A stretch of 64,000 nt of DNA. It comes from Prorocentrum cordatum (taxonomy: Eukaryota; Sar; Dinophyceae; Prorocentrales; Prorocentraceae). Position 1 is the stretch's first letter, and each line of letters starts with the position of its first letter. The translations under genes were made by a program, and so were the position numbers. The notes under the pieces were generated by a model. It was not told the DNA's origin. It did no database searches and worked only from the letters and a program-made list of their open reading frames with translations. The DNA lies in NCBI GenBank assembly GCA_963575745.1, contig CAUYUJ010018627.1, positions 339,052 through 403,051 on the forward strand, written 5' to 3'. This document shows positions 42,592-56,341 of this stretch, one piece after another.

Positions 42592-45162
42592 ATGGCCCCC
42601 AAGAAGCCGGACCGCCGTCGCTCTTCCAAGCAGCCTCCGAGTTCCCGTCCTGCGGCTGAAGGATCTCTCCTCCAACGCAAGCAGGACTGCATCGCAGCGT
42701 TCAAGCAAGCGGGGTCTGACCGCCCCACGGCCGCATACAACGGGCTTGCCGAACTGAACGCGGACGAGCTCCAGGCAACGTATGACATGCATAAGTCCAA
42801 CACGAAGAAGCTCGGCAGCGCCCTGATCCGCATGTGTGCCACCAACCAGATCAGCTACACGCTTGACCATCACCAGCGCAGCAAGCCTAAGCGCATTGGC
42901 GGCGACACATCACACCCACCAACGGGTTCCGCACGTCTTCAGACTGCGGACACCCAATTCATCGCCTTGGACCCGGCCTTTTGGAAGGTCCCCGTCCTCG
43001 CCGAACCCACATCCCCCGACGACGGCAAGACGTACAAGCCCAGTATCAGCCTCCACGACTACGAGAGCGGTGAGCGGCTGCTCCAACACCACCTCGAGCA
43101 GGGCAAGCGAACCACGGGCCAGCTCGCGATTGCTGTCATGGGCCCAAAAAACGACAACTACGTCGGTACCGAGCTCGCCGTCCCCGTCCTGAAGCGTCAC
43201 CCCAAGGCGCCCAAAGTGGTCCACACGCACGTCCCCGTGACCGTGTACCAGCTGGGCACCAAGGAGGTCGCCTGCACGGAAAAAGTAGCCGTCGCCACCA
43301 TCGACCCTGCCGACCACGTATGCTGGATTCGGGCGACCATACATGAAACCGAGGCCATCGCCGCAGTCCCCTCCATGCATCAGGCCTTCGAGGACCAGTT
43401 CTCGGGAGGTGCCCCCGTGAACGGTGGTCCACGCGCCAAGGGTCCTTTCCGAGGGGACTCCGCTCCACAGGACAAGGCGCGCCAAAACCAAAAGCACAGG
43501 GAGTCCAAGAAAGACGCTCGCCGCCAGGAGCTCGATAGTCAGCTCCAGGACACCTTCAAGGCCCTCTTCCACGGCAACTTTAAAGCCGTCACCATCCTCG
43601 AACCCTGCAAAAGCCTAGGCAGGTTTGGATCGGGCGTCGGAAAGAGGTCCCTGGCCGCCACCTTCGGCGTCAGTCTTCAAGCGGTCGACAAGGTCTTGGC
43701 GGGATCAGGGCAACTCGGCGCTACCTACGACCTCAGCAACGTAGGTGCTGACGAGCCCACCGCTGACAAGTATCAGACCGTGTGGTTCCCTGAGGACCAT
43801 CCCATCACGATGGCAGATGCGTTCCAGAAGTCGGTGGAGTTCAAGGCCCTGGGAGTCGTCAGGCACGGCAAGTCAGGCTTACTGGGGATCCGTGTTCCAC
43901 GGGGGTCAGACGCCGCCAGGGCTGCGGCCGTCAGCATCCGCGGCTGCGAGGCTTCCCTCGCCAAGACGCGCTACCGCATCACTGGCATTGCGGCACGCCA
44001 CGCCACGCTGACCCAGCTCGCCAAGACTCTCACGGGCCCGTCCGTCAAATGGGACTGTGAGGTCTACCACACCGCCTGGGACCCAGCCACTGCGGCCCAG
44101 TTTGCCTTAGTGCGTGCCCATCGGCCCCCACTCACATACACGGTACAAGTTGCGGGGTGCCCCATCCCGTGGAGCATCACCGAGGCCCCGTTGGCTGAGG
44201 TGGTGCCAAAGCGGGACAACGTCACCATCGTCACGCCTACCACCATTACGGAGCCTGTGACGCCGCCAGCTCGTGGTGGCGGCTTCAGCCCCGCCACCGG
44301 CACACTCCTCACCAAAGCGGCCCAGAGCCCCTATCTCCACGACCTCATGACTGCCACGCCCAAAGGCAAAGGCGTCGCACCGCTCCTGATCCCCAAGGAG
44401 GAGCCTTTAGCCAAGCGCCACCGATCCTCCAGTGGGAAACGTGACGCCCCGCCGCACGCAAGGTCACACTGCGCCCCAGGCCGCAGCTCCTCTGCACCCC
44501 CGCACGGCACGGACGGAGCCGCTGAACAAACGGCCGCCCCAGGAGCAGGTGGTCATGACTCCCGGCCTGGCACGGTGGCGGCAGAAGGCGGGGGCCACTC
44601 CGAAGGCGACGCTGCCACAGCCGCCGAAGTACCAGGCGACGCCGAGGACGTCGAGATCCTCTCATCAGGCGATGAATACAGCGAGGCCTCCCACGAACTC
44701 AACACCTTCGGTGAGCGCTTCGCATCGGCCTCTCAACCGCCAGATGCTGCCACGACCCGCATCCAGCACATGGAACAACAGCACGAGCTGCTAGCCAACA
44801 CGGTGGATAACATGCAGGTCCAGCTTGCGGGCGTTCTCTCCTCCCAGGCCACGCTCACGGAGCACGTCTCGGGGTTGGAACGGGGGCTTGCCACCGTCGC
44901 CACCCAGCAACAGACGGCAACCGCCGAAGCTGCTGCACTGCGCGGCGACATCCAGGCCCTCCTCGGGCACCTCACGGGGGGCACCATCCACCTGCCACAA
45001 GTGGCCACTCTGGCAACTAAGAAGGAGGAAGCTGCAGCGGCCGCTGATCCCGTGGCTGTCTGCGGGTGGATCGACCAGCCAGGCCAGGTCACCCCAGGGA
45101 CGGGGCCCCCAGGGGCTGACAAAGGCAAAGACAAGGGTCGGGCCACCCAGGAACCCTATTGA
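42592..45162 (+). CDS. ORF1 protein of retrotransposon copy B, 856 aa, intact
   Basis: The ATG at 42592 follows a 5' UTR of about 150 bases after the spliced leader, and the stop is the TGA at 45160-45162. The N-terminus is very basic (KKPDRRRSSKQ). The central part (VHTHVPVTVYQLGTKEVAC; HVCWIRATIHETEAIAAV) is well conserved with copy A. A GRFGSGVGKRSLAATFGVS segment follows near residue 344. GGFSPATG near residue 564 comes from a GGCTTCAGCC hairpin. Residues about 719-800 (RIQHMEQQHELLANTVDN; LSSQATLTEHVSGLERG) form a likely coiled coil, a common feature of non-LTR ORF1 proteins that assemble into trimers. I see no CCHC knuckle. Function is inferred from position and the coiled coil. Confidence 0.75.
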   Translation: MAPKKPDRRRSSKQPPSSRPAAEGSLLQRKQDCIAAFKQAGSDRPTAAYNGLAELNADELQATYDMHKSNTKKLGSALIRMCATNQISYTLDHHQRSKPKRIGGDTSHPPTGSARLQTADTQFIALDPAFWKVPVLAEPTSPDDGKTYKPSISLHDYESGERLLQHHLEQGKRTTGQLAIAVMGPKNDNYVGTELAVPVLKRHPKAPKVVHTHVPVTVYQLGTKEVACTEKVAVATIDPADHVCWIRATIHETEAIAAVPSMHQAFEDQFSGGAPVNGGPRAKGPFRGDSAPQDKARQNQKHRESKKDARRQELDSQLQDTFKALFHGNFKAVTILEPCKSLGRFGSGVGKRSLAATFGVSLQAVDKVLAGSGQLGATYDLSNVGADEPTADKYQTVWFPEDHPITMADAFQKSVEFKALGVVRHGKSGLLGIRVPRGSDAARAAAVSIRGCEASLAKTRYRITGIAARHATLTQLAKTLTGPSVKWDCEVYHTAWDPATAAQFALVRAHRPPLTYTVQVAGCPIPWSITEAPLAEVVPKRDNVTIVTPTTITEPVTPPARGGGFSPATGTLLTKAAQSPYLHDLMTATPKGKGVAPLLIPKEEPLAKRHRSSSGKRDAPPHARSHCAPGRSSSAPPHGTDGAAEQTAAPGAGGHDSRPGTVAAEGGGHSEGDAATAAEVPGDAEDVEILSSGDEYSEASHELNTFGERFASASQPPDAATTRIQHMEQQHELLANTVDNMQVQLAGVLSSQATLTEHVSGLERGLATVATQQQTATAEAAALRGDIQALLGHLTGGTIHLPQVATLATKKEEAAAAADPVAVCGWIDQPGQVTPGTGPPGADKGKDKGRATQEPY

Positions 45163-45333
45163 AGGTGCCTCAGAGAGCCCGCCTCAGCCCTCCGAGGAAG
45201 CGCCTCCAGAGGCATCTCTTCCCTCTTCGCGTTGTATCTCCTTCTTGTCACCTCATGTCTGTTTTGGCAGCAGCACGCGCAAGCTATCTGGTGTAGGGAC
45301 ACCCGCAGTCTTGCAGGGGGCGTGATTGTTGCA

Positions 45334-48300
45334 ATGTACATGAGCATTCAGGGGTATTCGAGGACGTGTGCCGACATGCAGCTTTTGGCTCATCGCTCGC
45401 GCCGCCTGCCTGGCCTCGCCATCATGCGGCGCCTTGCCTGCAGCATGGCCCTCCCTTTGCTAGCTGGAGCACACCCGTCTTCAGGCGGTGCGCCCCAGCA
45501 CGTTTTCCTTTACGATGACAGCAGCATCTACAAGTACGATCATTGCACCATTTTGGACCCGATCGTGAACAGCACCGCCGTCGCGGGTCCGTGCGGCAAG
45601 GGACCGTTGGGCGCCATCGCGAGTGCATGTACGCCCTCGTCAACTACGACACATGCATCGCAGTCCACCCTCAGCGTGGCCTTGACCGTCGCGCAGCACA
45701 CCCTCGACGGGGCCGCTGACCAAGGCCATGCACACAGTGGCGGCTTCAGCCCCGCTGTCGTGCCCCGCTATAGTCCCACGGGTCTCATTACCCCCCTGTG
45801 CGCCAGAGGCGAACCCGAGGAGGACCCCGCTTTCTGGCACCTGATGATGATCCGAGCCCGGCTCATACCGTGCGCTGCGGCGTGGGCACCAGGCGAGGAC
45901 CACCAGGACGTGTTCTGGGCATGGCTCGAGGACTGCGTCCCGTACATCCTGGCGACGCTCCATCTGCCACAGTATGACCACTTTTTCCAGGAGGACTCCG
46001 AGGAGAAAAACGACGCCCTGCGCCAGCGCACCGCGATCGACATGTGTGAGGACATCTGGTATAGAGCGGGCCCTGACAGACAGCGCACCAACCGCAACCT
46101 CACTCGTATCCAGGGCAGCCGCGAGTACTCCACCCGCTACTTTGGCCTCCTTCTGGAATACCAGGGCGCTCGTGCTCAGCTCGTCGGCCCTGAGGCTTTC
46201 ACGGCACCCTTGCCGTCATACCTCTCACGGGCCCACGCCTTACTACCAAGAGGCCTCCCTCCACCTGACCAAGACGCCCTGGCGTACCTCGCGGACGCGA
46301 TCCTGCACCACCCGACAGACATGCAGCCGCTTGTCGAGGCGGAGCTCGCCGCGGCACCGATGGAACCGCTAAACCCACCACCGCCAGCTGGCCTCGCCCA
46401 GCACGCCACAGGTGAGCAGGTCGCAGACGACCCCATATCATGGCTGCTCCAGCACATCGCGGCCAGCGATATCAGCAACATACCCCAGGACTCGTTCCAC
46501 GCGTCGGACGATATCAGCAACATATCCCTGGGCTCGTTCCACGCGTCGGACGATAGTCAGGACGACATGGAAACCCAGGATCGTGACGGCATGACACCAC
46601 CAGGCGACACGGCCCAGCATGACCGTGACAGCGAACCCCACTCAGGGCACACCCCGTCGCACAGCAGTCCGCCCAACGACTCGGCCCAGACCGACCCCTG
46701 CGCACAGCTCAACGACGCTGAAGGCGCCACTGTCGCCGACGCGACAAGCCATGCTACTGCATCGCCAGCTCAAGCCAGCCCGCGCAGTGGCGGCTTCAGC
46801 CCCGCTGCAGCACTGGCTGGACCTGGACATCTCCAGACCGCAGGTGGCAGCACCACGCCCCGCACTCCTGTCTGCCGTGTTAACGGGACTGACTCCAATC
46901 TCAGCTTTATCGACCACTGGCAGGCCGACATCGATAACGACCCCATCGACGACGCGAACCCAGATGCCAGCGGCACCTACGACGCCCAGCACAGCGCAGC
47001 GGCATCACGACACTGTGGCTGCCTCATTTGCCTCTTTGTAGCCACGTACGCCATCGTGATAGCAATGCCGTATAAGGACCAGATCGATGGGTACCTGCCG
47101 ACACCGAGCCGAGACCCCAGCTACCGACAACGACGACGACGTCAAGCGGCGGCACCAGGCCCATCTGTGCCCACCACACCCCGACGCACAACGGCATACA
47201 ACGTCACGTCCGCATTGTGGGGTACTCTCATGTGGGCCAGCGCCAAACTCAGAGATATTGTCTCGGGTGGAGCCAGCGCAGTCGGGGTCGGCCTCGGGGG
47301 TGTCCTGAAATGGGCCAGCGGCAAACTCGGAGCTATCGCCACTGGCGGAGTGGTGTGCGGTCTTCTTCTTGTCGGCGCCAAACTCCTCGCTCAAGGAGCC
47401 GTCGGACACGTAGGAGCCCGCATCTGTGCGCGTGCCCTGGACTCATCCACGGCCCAGTGGTGCCTCCGCTGTTGCCAACCGATCAGGAGGCCGCGCGATG
47501 AAGCCACATACACAATGCCACGCACGCTTGCCGAAGAACACGCGGACCAGCACGTGCACTCACTCCGACATCCGCTGCTACAGGAACACTACGCCGCAGC
47601 AGTTGCCGCCGCTGTCGCCGATGTCACCACCGCCACCACCGCCGCCATCGTTGAAGTCACTGCCGCCGTATCGCGAGCCTCGTCCGTCACACCACGATCG
47701 ACCAGCCCGTCTCTGCGATACGGTTCCAAGAGCGGCGCGGTCTATCCGACACGGACACCCAACCACCACGTCGGCGAGCACGCTATGCATCACCCGCCAG
47801 GCCCCAGGCGCCTTTAGGCCCTGGTACGCCCCATCTAGCCCTCAAGCCACCGACGCGCAACTTACGCAACACTATTCAGCGCGACCCAGCGGTGCCCGTG
47901 CCGCCGACGAGCATCCTCAACGCCCTGTACCAAAACGGCTTTGCGCTTGGTAACAGTGGCGTGTCTACAGAGGACATCAAAGACGCTCTGCGACTTCACG
48001 ACCATCCTCGATTCACCCATGATCTAACACTCCAAGCGCTGGGGCCGTGGACTGACATCATGCAGAGGCCCCCGAACCGCCTCACTTGGGTGCTCGAAGA
48101 CTCGGGCGGAAACTCAGGCGAGACGATTTTCCCCTACCTCACGTGGGACCTCCGCAAACCCACCACCGACGCGCCCACTGTCTTCTGGCATGGGACCCGT
48201 GGCGACCTTGCGGCCCGTCTCGCCGCCAGCGGAGGGCACCTCTTGCCAGGCCCCCGCCGTGAAACGAAGGGTCGAACTGGCACCAACGTTGGCCGCACGT

Positions 48301-51300
48301 ACGTGAGTGTGCACCCTTCGCTGGCCGCGTGGTACGCAGTGCCGCCCCACCCGCCCTACAGCCTCGAAGACGACACCCTCGCGTGGGGACCCATCGCGCT
48401 CTGGATGTGCGAGGCCACCCAACCACCGAGCGGTGAAAACTGGCACAACTTCGTGAAAGGGGAGGCCCACGGAGCGCGCCTCATCTACCCTCGGGTCCTG
48501 GGCCTCCTCATCCGCATGGACTGGTGTGCCCCCACGGAAGCTGCCTCCAGGTGCCGTGCCTTGCCACAAGTATTTGGCATGGGCGACTGTGCGCACGCCC
48601 TCCACATCGCTGGCTACGATCATCCAGATCTCCGTGAGGCCGCTGAAGCCCACGACCAGGAAGCTAGCACTCGGCGCAGGCTGGGCATCGCGGCAGCGTG
48701 GCCACCGCCGCAGGCACTATACTCGCCAGAGGCAGCGCGAGCATGGGCCAAACAGCATTACGACACTGAAGCAGCCACCAGGGCCGACCCCAACCAGCCC
48801 CGGCCACGCGTCTCGCTGCGCAGGCTCCAGCTGGACCCGCAGTCACTGATCGACCTTGTGTACACTGGCTTGCAAGCCGTCCCCGTGCGGGGGCACCCCG
48901 AAGCACGCGAGTCGCGCCCCAGCGGCTCCAGCCCTGGGGCCGAGCCTGGTCCACCGCGCACCTACCAGTCAGGTGCCGCCCTGGCACACAGTCCAGACCG
49001 CTCATCGACGACACCAGGAGACGACAACCGCCGTATGCCGTCCCTCATCAGGGCTGCCGCGGCCCTCGCCCGAGGCCACGCCCGCCCACGGCGATCCGCC
49101 TCTCGTGCGTCACGGCAGAGTGGCGAAAACTCCACCTCGGACTACAGCGACATCGAGACGTGGGAGCACATCGTGACGGAAGTGGAGCCGACCGCCTACC
49201 ACGTTCTCGCCTTCCACGTCCGTGATGTGCGGGCCCGTGTCAATGCCCCTGGCATCGAGGTCTGGCTTGACCCTGGCGATCACCACGACGGCGCCTACTT
49301 ACCGTGGGGGACGACCGTCATGGGCCATCGCGTTATCGACCCTGAGGTGGTGGGTCGTGACGGCTGGGTCATCCTCCACCACGACCATGGCGATACCACT
49401 ACCAAGCTCTGGGCACCGACCCAAGTCCACGTCAAGGCGGATGACACGTGGCGCACGGTCATGGTACCAGCGGACATGGGGCCCCAGTGGATAGAGCGCC
49501 ACGCCGATGACGCTCGCCTCCCCGCCGAGGTCGTCCGCACTACAGGCCAGTCCTGGTTTGCCGACGTCTGGCCCTTGTGGGATCGACCTCGACCCCACCC
49601 TGACGACCCAGGCACAAACGAGCAAGCGCTCCCGCCCCTACCAGGACGCTGGTCATGCCTACAGTGCCGATTTCAATGCTGCCAGTACTGTGCGGCCCGC
49701 CGCAACACGCAGCTCGGCACCTCGGGCCAACCAACGTGCCCAGACTGCGCCCTCAGCGGACTACGTGCACCTATGGACTGGTCCACGGACTACTCTTGCA
49801 ACAGCTGGACGTGTGCATTCAGCACCGACAACAGGGACTCTGACACATGCTGCCTCTCCAGCAGGTGCCCTCACCCGCCCAGTCCACACAGCCTGCTCGA
49901 CGTCCGTGCCACAGGGATGCCGCCGCACATCCTTGCCCGCCAATTTGGCAACGCGCCAGCCCACCACGACCTCAAGGAGCCCCCCCGAGCGCCTTCAGGC
50001 CCCGGGGGGGAGCCTCCACAACCAGGCCAAGCTGGTTACCAGGGTCAATGGTACCTTCCACCGAGGCCGCGGCGGGTCCCCAGGCAGGGATTGCCCGACG
50101 GCACGCGGCGGCCACCTGGGTTCACAGGAACGGGGATGCCTGAAGACCCGTCCCCCGACCAACCGCTGTGGAGGGAAGGCTACGTGCTCTTCGGCCCCCA
50201 CCAGGCCCTCAAGGAGGACTTCACCTTCAACAAAACGGTCCGCCGACCTTATTCCCTAACCATCACCAACATGCACAGGGATCGTGTCACAGTCAGGACC
50301 GTCTGCGAGTGCATCGCCGAGCGCATCCACACTACCCGCACCCGCTGGCGGGATGTGGTACTGTACTGGGACGCCGAGGGCGGCCCTGGGCCTCAAGCTC
50401 TCGACTACGACATGCGCCTCTGCGACGCCATGGTGAGCCGAGCCACGACCGAAGCCGAGCTGAATCACGATCGCAGCAACCGTGGTAGTTTCTGTCTCTA
50501 TGGACCAGCGCACCAGCGCGCCGTAAACATCACGGCGCTCCCCGAGCCGCAGAACATTGACTACATGGAGCATGTGCGGCGATATTCACCCGTCGGGGAG
50601 ACTTACCCAGACCACGCCTTCGAGCACGTCTACCAGGGCTGGCGGCGGCCCGTCGTGCCCACTGTCCTCCCCGACACCCGCCCGCTCTCGAGAGCCGACC
50701 AGCAGCGCTACCAACAGCACCAGCAGCGCATTCAGCAGCGCGACCAACGCGACGCAGGTCAGCCGAGCACTCCACGCAACCGCTCCCCCGCGCGTGTCCC
50801 GACAGGCGGCAACACGGTGTACGGCGGGGGTGCCGCCTATCACCGTGGCCCCATTGGCGCCAGGCCCGCGGCGGTTGGAGCAGCTGCCTCCAGCTACGGC
50901 CATGCCCCCCACGCCAGGGTGCATCCAGCGGCCATCGGTCACTCGCGGGCACTCGTGCAGTCCCCCCCACGGGCCACCTCGCCCGTGCCAGGGTCCACGC
51001 GTGCCTGGGGCCACTACCCAGGCCGCCATGACAGCACACCCAGCAACCAACCCGCAGTGCTAACCCCTGCGGCTTCAGCCCAGGGGGCTGCACCAAGCCG
51101 TGGCAGGACAGGGCGCCCTGAAGGATGGCGCGATGCGAACGTGCGCGCTTGGCAACCGCGCCAACACACGCCCCCGCCAAACGTGGCCGCATCGCTGCGC
51201 CCTGCCCAGGCAAAACCTGCCCCACCTGAGCGAGAGAGGCAGCCGCTCGTCCCGCTCGTCCTCACGTACACCCAGGCGCACCACAGCGCCTCCCCGCGGC

Positions 51301-51720
51301 ACAGCGACGGAAGTGCCCACCACATCAGCCCCCGCCCCGACGCTGTTGACCCTGACCAGGCCACAGCCACGGCGGAGGGCGGCGCAGGCGGCCCCCGCCA
51401 GCCCAGCCCATCACCCTGCGCGGCGCCGATCCGATCCCCGAGCAGGGCGGATTCCGAGCGCGCTAATGCCCAGGCGACCTCGCCACGCGACCGCCACACG
51501 GGCGGGCGCGTCCCGCGCAGCAGGTCCTGCAGCCGCCACAGCTCACGCAAGGCCCCAGGGAGCTCCACGAGCTCGCCGCCTCGCGAGACTCAGGCTGATG
51601 GCCGAGCCCCCGAAGTGGTGCCACGCTTCGGTGCCAGCGTCATCGAACCTGGCCAGGTCGACCTCTCTCCGACGCCGTCCACGGACCACGAGCCGCCGCT
51701 GCCCACCCGCGTGATCGTCC
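45334..51720 (+). pseudogene. ORF2 N-terminal part, copy B (frameshifted)
   Basis: The ATG at 45334 lies 171 bases after the ORF1 stop. The first frame runs to about 47740 and holds the probable signal peptide, a membrane segment (CGCLICLFVATYAIVIAMPY at about 47010-47070), the polybasic YRQRRRRQ and the ALWGTLMWASAKL repeat region. A deletion of about 120-130 bases near 47740 changes frame. The next frame holds the ART-like FWHGTRGDLAARL (about 48182) and RTYVSVHPSLAAWYA (about 48296), and the Cys-rich region CLQCRFQCCQYC (about 49657). It continues to the two-base loss near 51720. Conservation of these segments between A and B argues that they were part of a working element. Confidence 0.7.
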
Positions 51721-54700
51721 ATCGACGAGGCGCCGACCTTCGACCCGTTCAAGAACAAGTACCGTGTCAAGGACCTTGCGGCGGGTTTCGGCGGTGGCTC
51801 ACCGCTCTCACCTCAGAGTCGGGGCGGAGCCCCCGCCACCTCAGCCGCTGCCGCGGCAGCGGCGGCCCCGCGGGGAATCAGCCCTGTCCGCAACGCGGGC
51901 CTCACGGCAGCGGGCATGGACGAGGCCCAGCGCCAGGCCACCGACCGCGCTGCTCGAGCTGTTCCACCAGATGCTGCTCATCAAGATACTGACGGGGCGG
52001 GCGCGCCACCGCAGGACGGACCAGCGGTGTCGCGTGCGCAGTATATGCGCGTGCGTTGTGCCGCTGCCGCGCCGAGCCGCCGCCGCTGGTTCGCTTTTGC
52101 TTTTGTGTTCGGCAGGACGGATCGAGGAGTCGCCTCCCTCTCCCTCTGCTGCCGTCTCACCTCTCCTCCCCTCGTCCCCTATGGTACAGGAGTGAGGAGG
52201 ATTTTTCGAGACAGTTTTACTGACGTTTATGAACCCCCCCTGGCGCAGTGCCGACCATGTCTCGCCTATACTTCTGGCCTGACGGCGGCTTCAGCCCCGG
52301 TCAAGCTAATCCATAGGAACGCCATGAGCTCCTACTGTGGCCAAGCCTTCTACCTGGGCGAGGGTCAGGCTGACCTACACCGTGCGGGGCGTGCAAACCC
52401 CAGCTCCACCGATGGAGACGGGCCAGGTCGCTCCATACACCTCGTCAGCCTAAACATCACCAGTCTCTCAGCGAACTGGCCAACCATCACCGCTCTTGGT
52501 GTCGACCACAACGCCGCAGTCATAGCACTGCAGGAGACCCGACATGCCAAGCCGACCAGACAAGCCATCGCTACCAGCGCCGCCAATCCACACCACGGGG
52601 GATACCACGCCAGTCTTGGACCTGACCTGGATCTGGCGCGAGCCCAGCGCAGAGCTGCCCACGGCGGCACAGACCACACCGTCGTGGGCAACACTGGCGC
52701 CTCGGGAGGGGTCGCCATCCTCTCTAAGGATGCCATTGTCGACTCCACTGTCGACGACACTGCGCCCTGTATCGTCGCCCTCAAGGCCAAGAAAAGATGG
52801 CACGAGGCCTTTCTCCCGCTCTGCACTCAGCACCGCCGCAGGCGGCGACGAAACAACCACGGGCCCGCTGGGATCTACATAGCGAGCCTCTACGGGGTTG
52901 CTGGAGGAGACAGCACAGATCTTTTTCGGCTCGCTGACTGCGCCGCCGCAAGGGTCGGCTCAGCCCCGTATTTCATCTGCATGGACGCCAACACGAACAT
53001 CGACGACAATCCACACCTGCTGCACATGATGCAGCACGGATGGTTTAACGTCGCTGAGGGCACACCAGACCACACCATGCACACATACGGCAATATCCCT
53101 GACTGGGACCGCGTCACCAAGTGCCCCCGCACTTCGCGCATCGATTATATCATTGCCAACCAAGCGGCGCGATCCCTTGTCACCGACTTCTGCTATCTGC
53201 GCGACTTGCCAGCGAAGTCCCATGTTGGCCTGCAGGTCACGCTTGACCTCAGTCGCCTCGACCATACGGCCCGACGCCTTCTTGCCCCCACGCCCTACCC
53301 TCCCAACGATGGAGCTCACGAGGGTCACGAACTGCAGGCTTTAGGGACCCTCATCGCTGGGCGATATCAGGACCGCATGGAGCAGGCCGACACACGCGAC
53401 GACGTGGAACGCATGTTCGCCCTGGCTAACGAGGCCAGTCATGAGTACCATCTCACCCGTCTGCGCGACCTGCCACCTCCACCGCCTGACCACCCAAAAA
53501 AGAAGCCCCCCACCATGCACGGGCTCACGCCCATGTTCGAGGAGCGACCAGTTGTCCCCCGCGCCTTCCCCACCTACGGAGCTTCCACGATACACATGAA
53601 CCGACTGCGCAAGCTCCATCGGCAACTCTGTGAGCTTCGCTTCATCGGACAGCACCATCATTTAGACTGCCGTGCCATCCCGCCGTACCTAGCGCAGCGC
53701 ATCGACTGCACGTGGACCGCGGCCCGCCTCCTATGTCACAAGCTGCGCCCCACGGTTCTCCTAGACTTCCCCGAGGCCTGGACCCCCGACGAGCCAGCAC
53801 CTCACGGAGAGCACCTTGACGGTTTGATCCAAAACCTCGACTTAGAGCTGGCGCGACGTGCGAACCGTGCCAAAGCTGAACGCATCAAGATATGGGCTGA
53901 GGGCGTCCGCGAGCCAAGCGGGCGAAAGGCGGCCATATACGCACGGGCTGCTGACAGCTCGCCCACGGCGTATCTCCGCACGCCTACCACACCTGACGAT
54001 ACGCAACTCCACTGCGACACCAACGCCTTCAAACCTGACAAAGCTAGCACGGACGATAGCGACGCTGACACCGAAGCTGGCGGCTTCAGCCCCAGCGACG
54101 GTAGTTCGCCCGACACGGACAACGACGAAGACCACACTTGTGAACCACCACCTGCACAAGTCCCCGACATTCTCCCTGCCAACGCCATTGTTGCTAATAC
54201 CAAAGACATGCTTAAGCTCATGGTCGACACCTGGGAGCCCATCTTGGGCAGGTACCGCGCCCGTGCAGGACATGACGCCGAAGCCATGCCGACGTGGGCT
54301 GACTTCTACGACGAGTACCGACAAGAGCTGCCTACGCCATCACCAGCTACCCCTTTCCACCTCACCGACGACCAACTCATCCACTTTATTCGCACCCGTT
54401 CACCGCGCCGTGCGGGGGGACTGGACGGCTGGACTACTAAGGAGGCTAAGGAGTTACCCGACGACATCCTTCGCCTCTTCGCCAGCGTCTTACGCGCTAT
54501 GCAACGCACTGGCACCATCCCAGAACCCCTCCTTCATGTGCCAAACCCGTGCCTCCGAAAAGGCCGAGGCGAACTCCCAACGGACCAACGACTTCTCTCG
54601 GTGCTTTCCGTTTGGATGTATGCGTGGGAAGCGCCAGCTTACCGCAGCCTCACGGACTGGCGGAAAGGATGGACCCACGCCACGAGCTTTGGCGCTGTCC

Positions 54701-56341
54701 CCAAAGCTACCATTGGGGACGTCAGCACCTCTCTTGCCCTGCGCATCGAACACGCCAGGGCCTTACTCCTTCCCTTAGCTGGGGCTGCCCTTGACCGACA
54801 GAAGTGTTTCGACTACCTCATCACGGACATCTGCCTTAACCTTGCGCTTCACGCGGGGTGCCCCCAAGACATCGTTACTGTCCGCAGAAACTTCTACAGT
54901 CGCCACAAACGCTACATCCGCATGAACGGAGCGTACTCTAAGGAATTGGCCAGGACCAACGGTCACTCCAGGGAAGCTCTTGGTCCCTGGACGACATTAA
55001 GCTGCTCATGTGTGTGTGGACCAAGAGACAGCATCGATACGTTCCGCGATCACTCAGCACTACCTTTGTTGACGACAGCAACTCCACTACTCACACCGCG
55101 CCTGAGTTGCAGAAATCTCTTGATGAAACCGCCAAGTTTGATCGATTTTCAGGTCAACGCATTCACCCTGGCAAAGTGGCGGGGTGGGCGCTCACCGACG
55201 AGCTTCACACCGCCGTTACCCAGCTCACTCTGGCGGAACGGCCCTTACGCGTGGTCGACTCCTTCAAGCTCGTCGGGAGTTACATCAACGCCGAGGCAGC
55301 GCCGGCTCCAGCCGCGCTTAACCTCACGGCCACCGCTGACGCCCGTGTTCGGAGGGCGACTAGTCGCCTGCCGCGCATTGGCAAGCTCCCATCGCCGATG
55401 CTTATTAAGGCGCGGCACGCCCGTTCCCTTGCTGCCAGCGTCTGTACCACGGGCACCGACATTCAAGCCCCATCAGGCCCCGTCAAAACTGCCTACAACC
55501 ATGCCCTTAAGGCGGCTATCCGCCCCAAGGGAAACAAGTGGGTCGAGTTTTGGACTCTCATGGCCGTGTGCGTCCCAGGACACGCCCTGGAGATTGACGC
55601 CATCACGCAGCGTGAAGTTTTCCTGTGTCTGCGGCGACAGGTTAATCGCGACGCTACACTCTGCGGTCTCGTCAGGGATCTCCAACACCACGTTCAGACC
55701 CTGTTTGGTGGAGGACCTGTCGGACGACTTGTCCAGTCGCTCCAGCAGCTCCGTTGGACCTGGCCCACATTTGGCATCATGTACGACGACTGGGGCTGCC
55801 AGATCAGTTGGCTGAACTTACCCCAAAACGCCTTCCTTCACATGCTGCGGGCCTCACAACGCAGAGCCTTTCTGAGGAGGATCAAGCCACGGCGTCACGA
55901 CCTTGGATACCTTGCCTCTGTCAGACAGGGCCTCGACCTCTTCGCCAGCACGTGGCTCGCCCGAACGAAAGGAGCAGCCAAATGCACTGCCTGGCAGCTG
56001 GCGCTCCTCCTGAACTACCTGTCGGGCGGGGACCACACCCAACAGCGACGATCCCGATCAAACACGTCTGCTGACCCCAGCCCCATCTGCCGATACTGCG
56101 ACGAGGAAGAGGAAACTCAGGAGCACACTGTCCGCGACTGCAAGTGCTGGGCCCGAGAAAGACTCCCTCTCACCACCCTCATCAGTGACGAGCAGTGGGC
56201 CCGTCTTCCGCCGCACACAAGACACTGCGGGCTCTTCGATGAAGACCCAGCCCTCCTCGACCTGCAGGCCGACCTCGCGAGGGACCCGCTACCTCAGCCC
56301 ATACCGCGGCCCCCACCTGAGGGAGATCCTGCGGCTTCAGC
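51721..56341 (+). pseudogene. ORF2 endonuclease and reverse transcriptase region, copy B (frameshifted)
   Basis: The endonuclease (LNITSLSANWPTI at about 52450, LQETRH, CMDANTNID, SRIDYIIAN, SHVGLQV to about 53240) and the first half of the RT (SFGAVPKATIGD at about 54690; LDRQKCFDYL at about 54790) share one frame. A one-base loss near 54966, in GGTCACTCCAGGG, shifts the frame just before motif B. TFVDDSN (about 55060) and the CRYCDEEEETQEHTVRDC knuckle (about 56090) follow in another frame. Copy A has no such break. This copy cannot make a complete RT without frameshifting. Confidence 0.8.

Noticed and set aside
45378-45396. CTTTTGGCTCAT resembling the end of DinoSL
   Set aside because: It lies inside conserved coding sequence of ORF2 (MQLLAHRS). 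The match is short and does not include the leader start.
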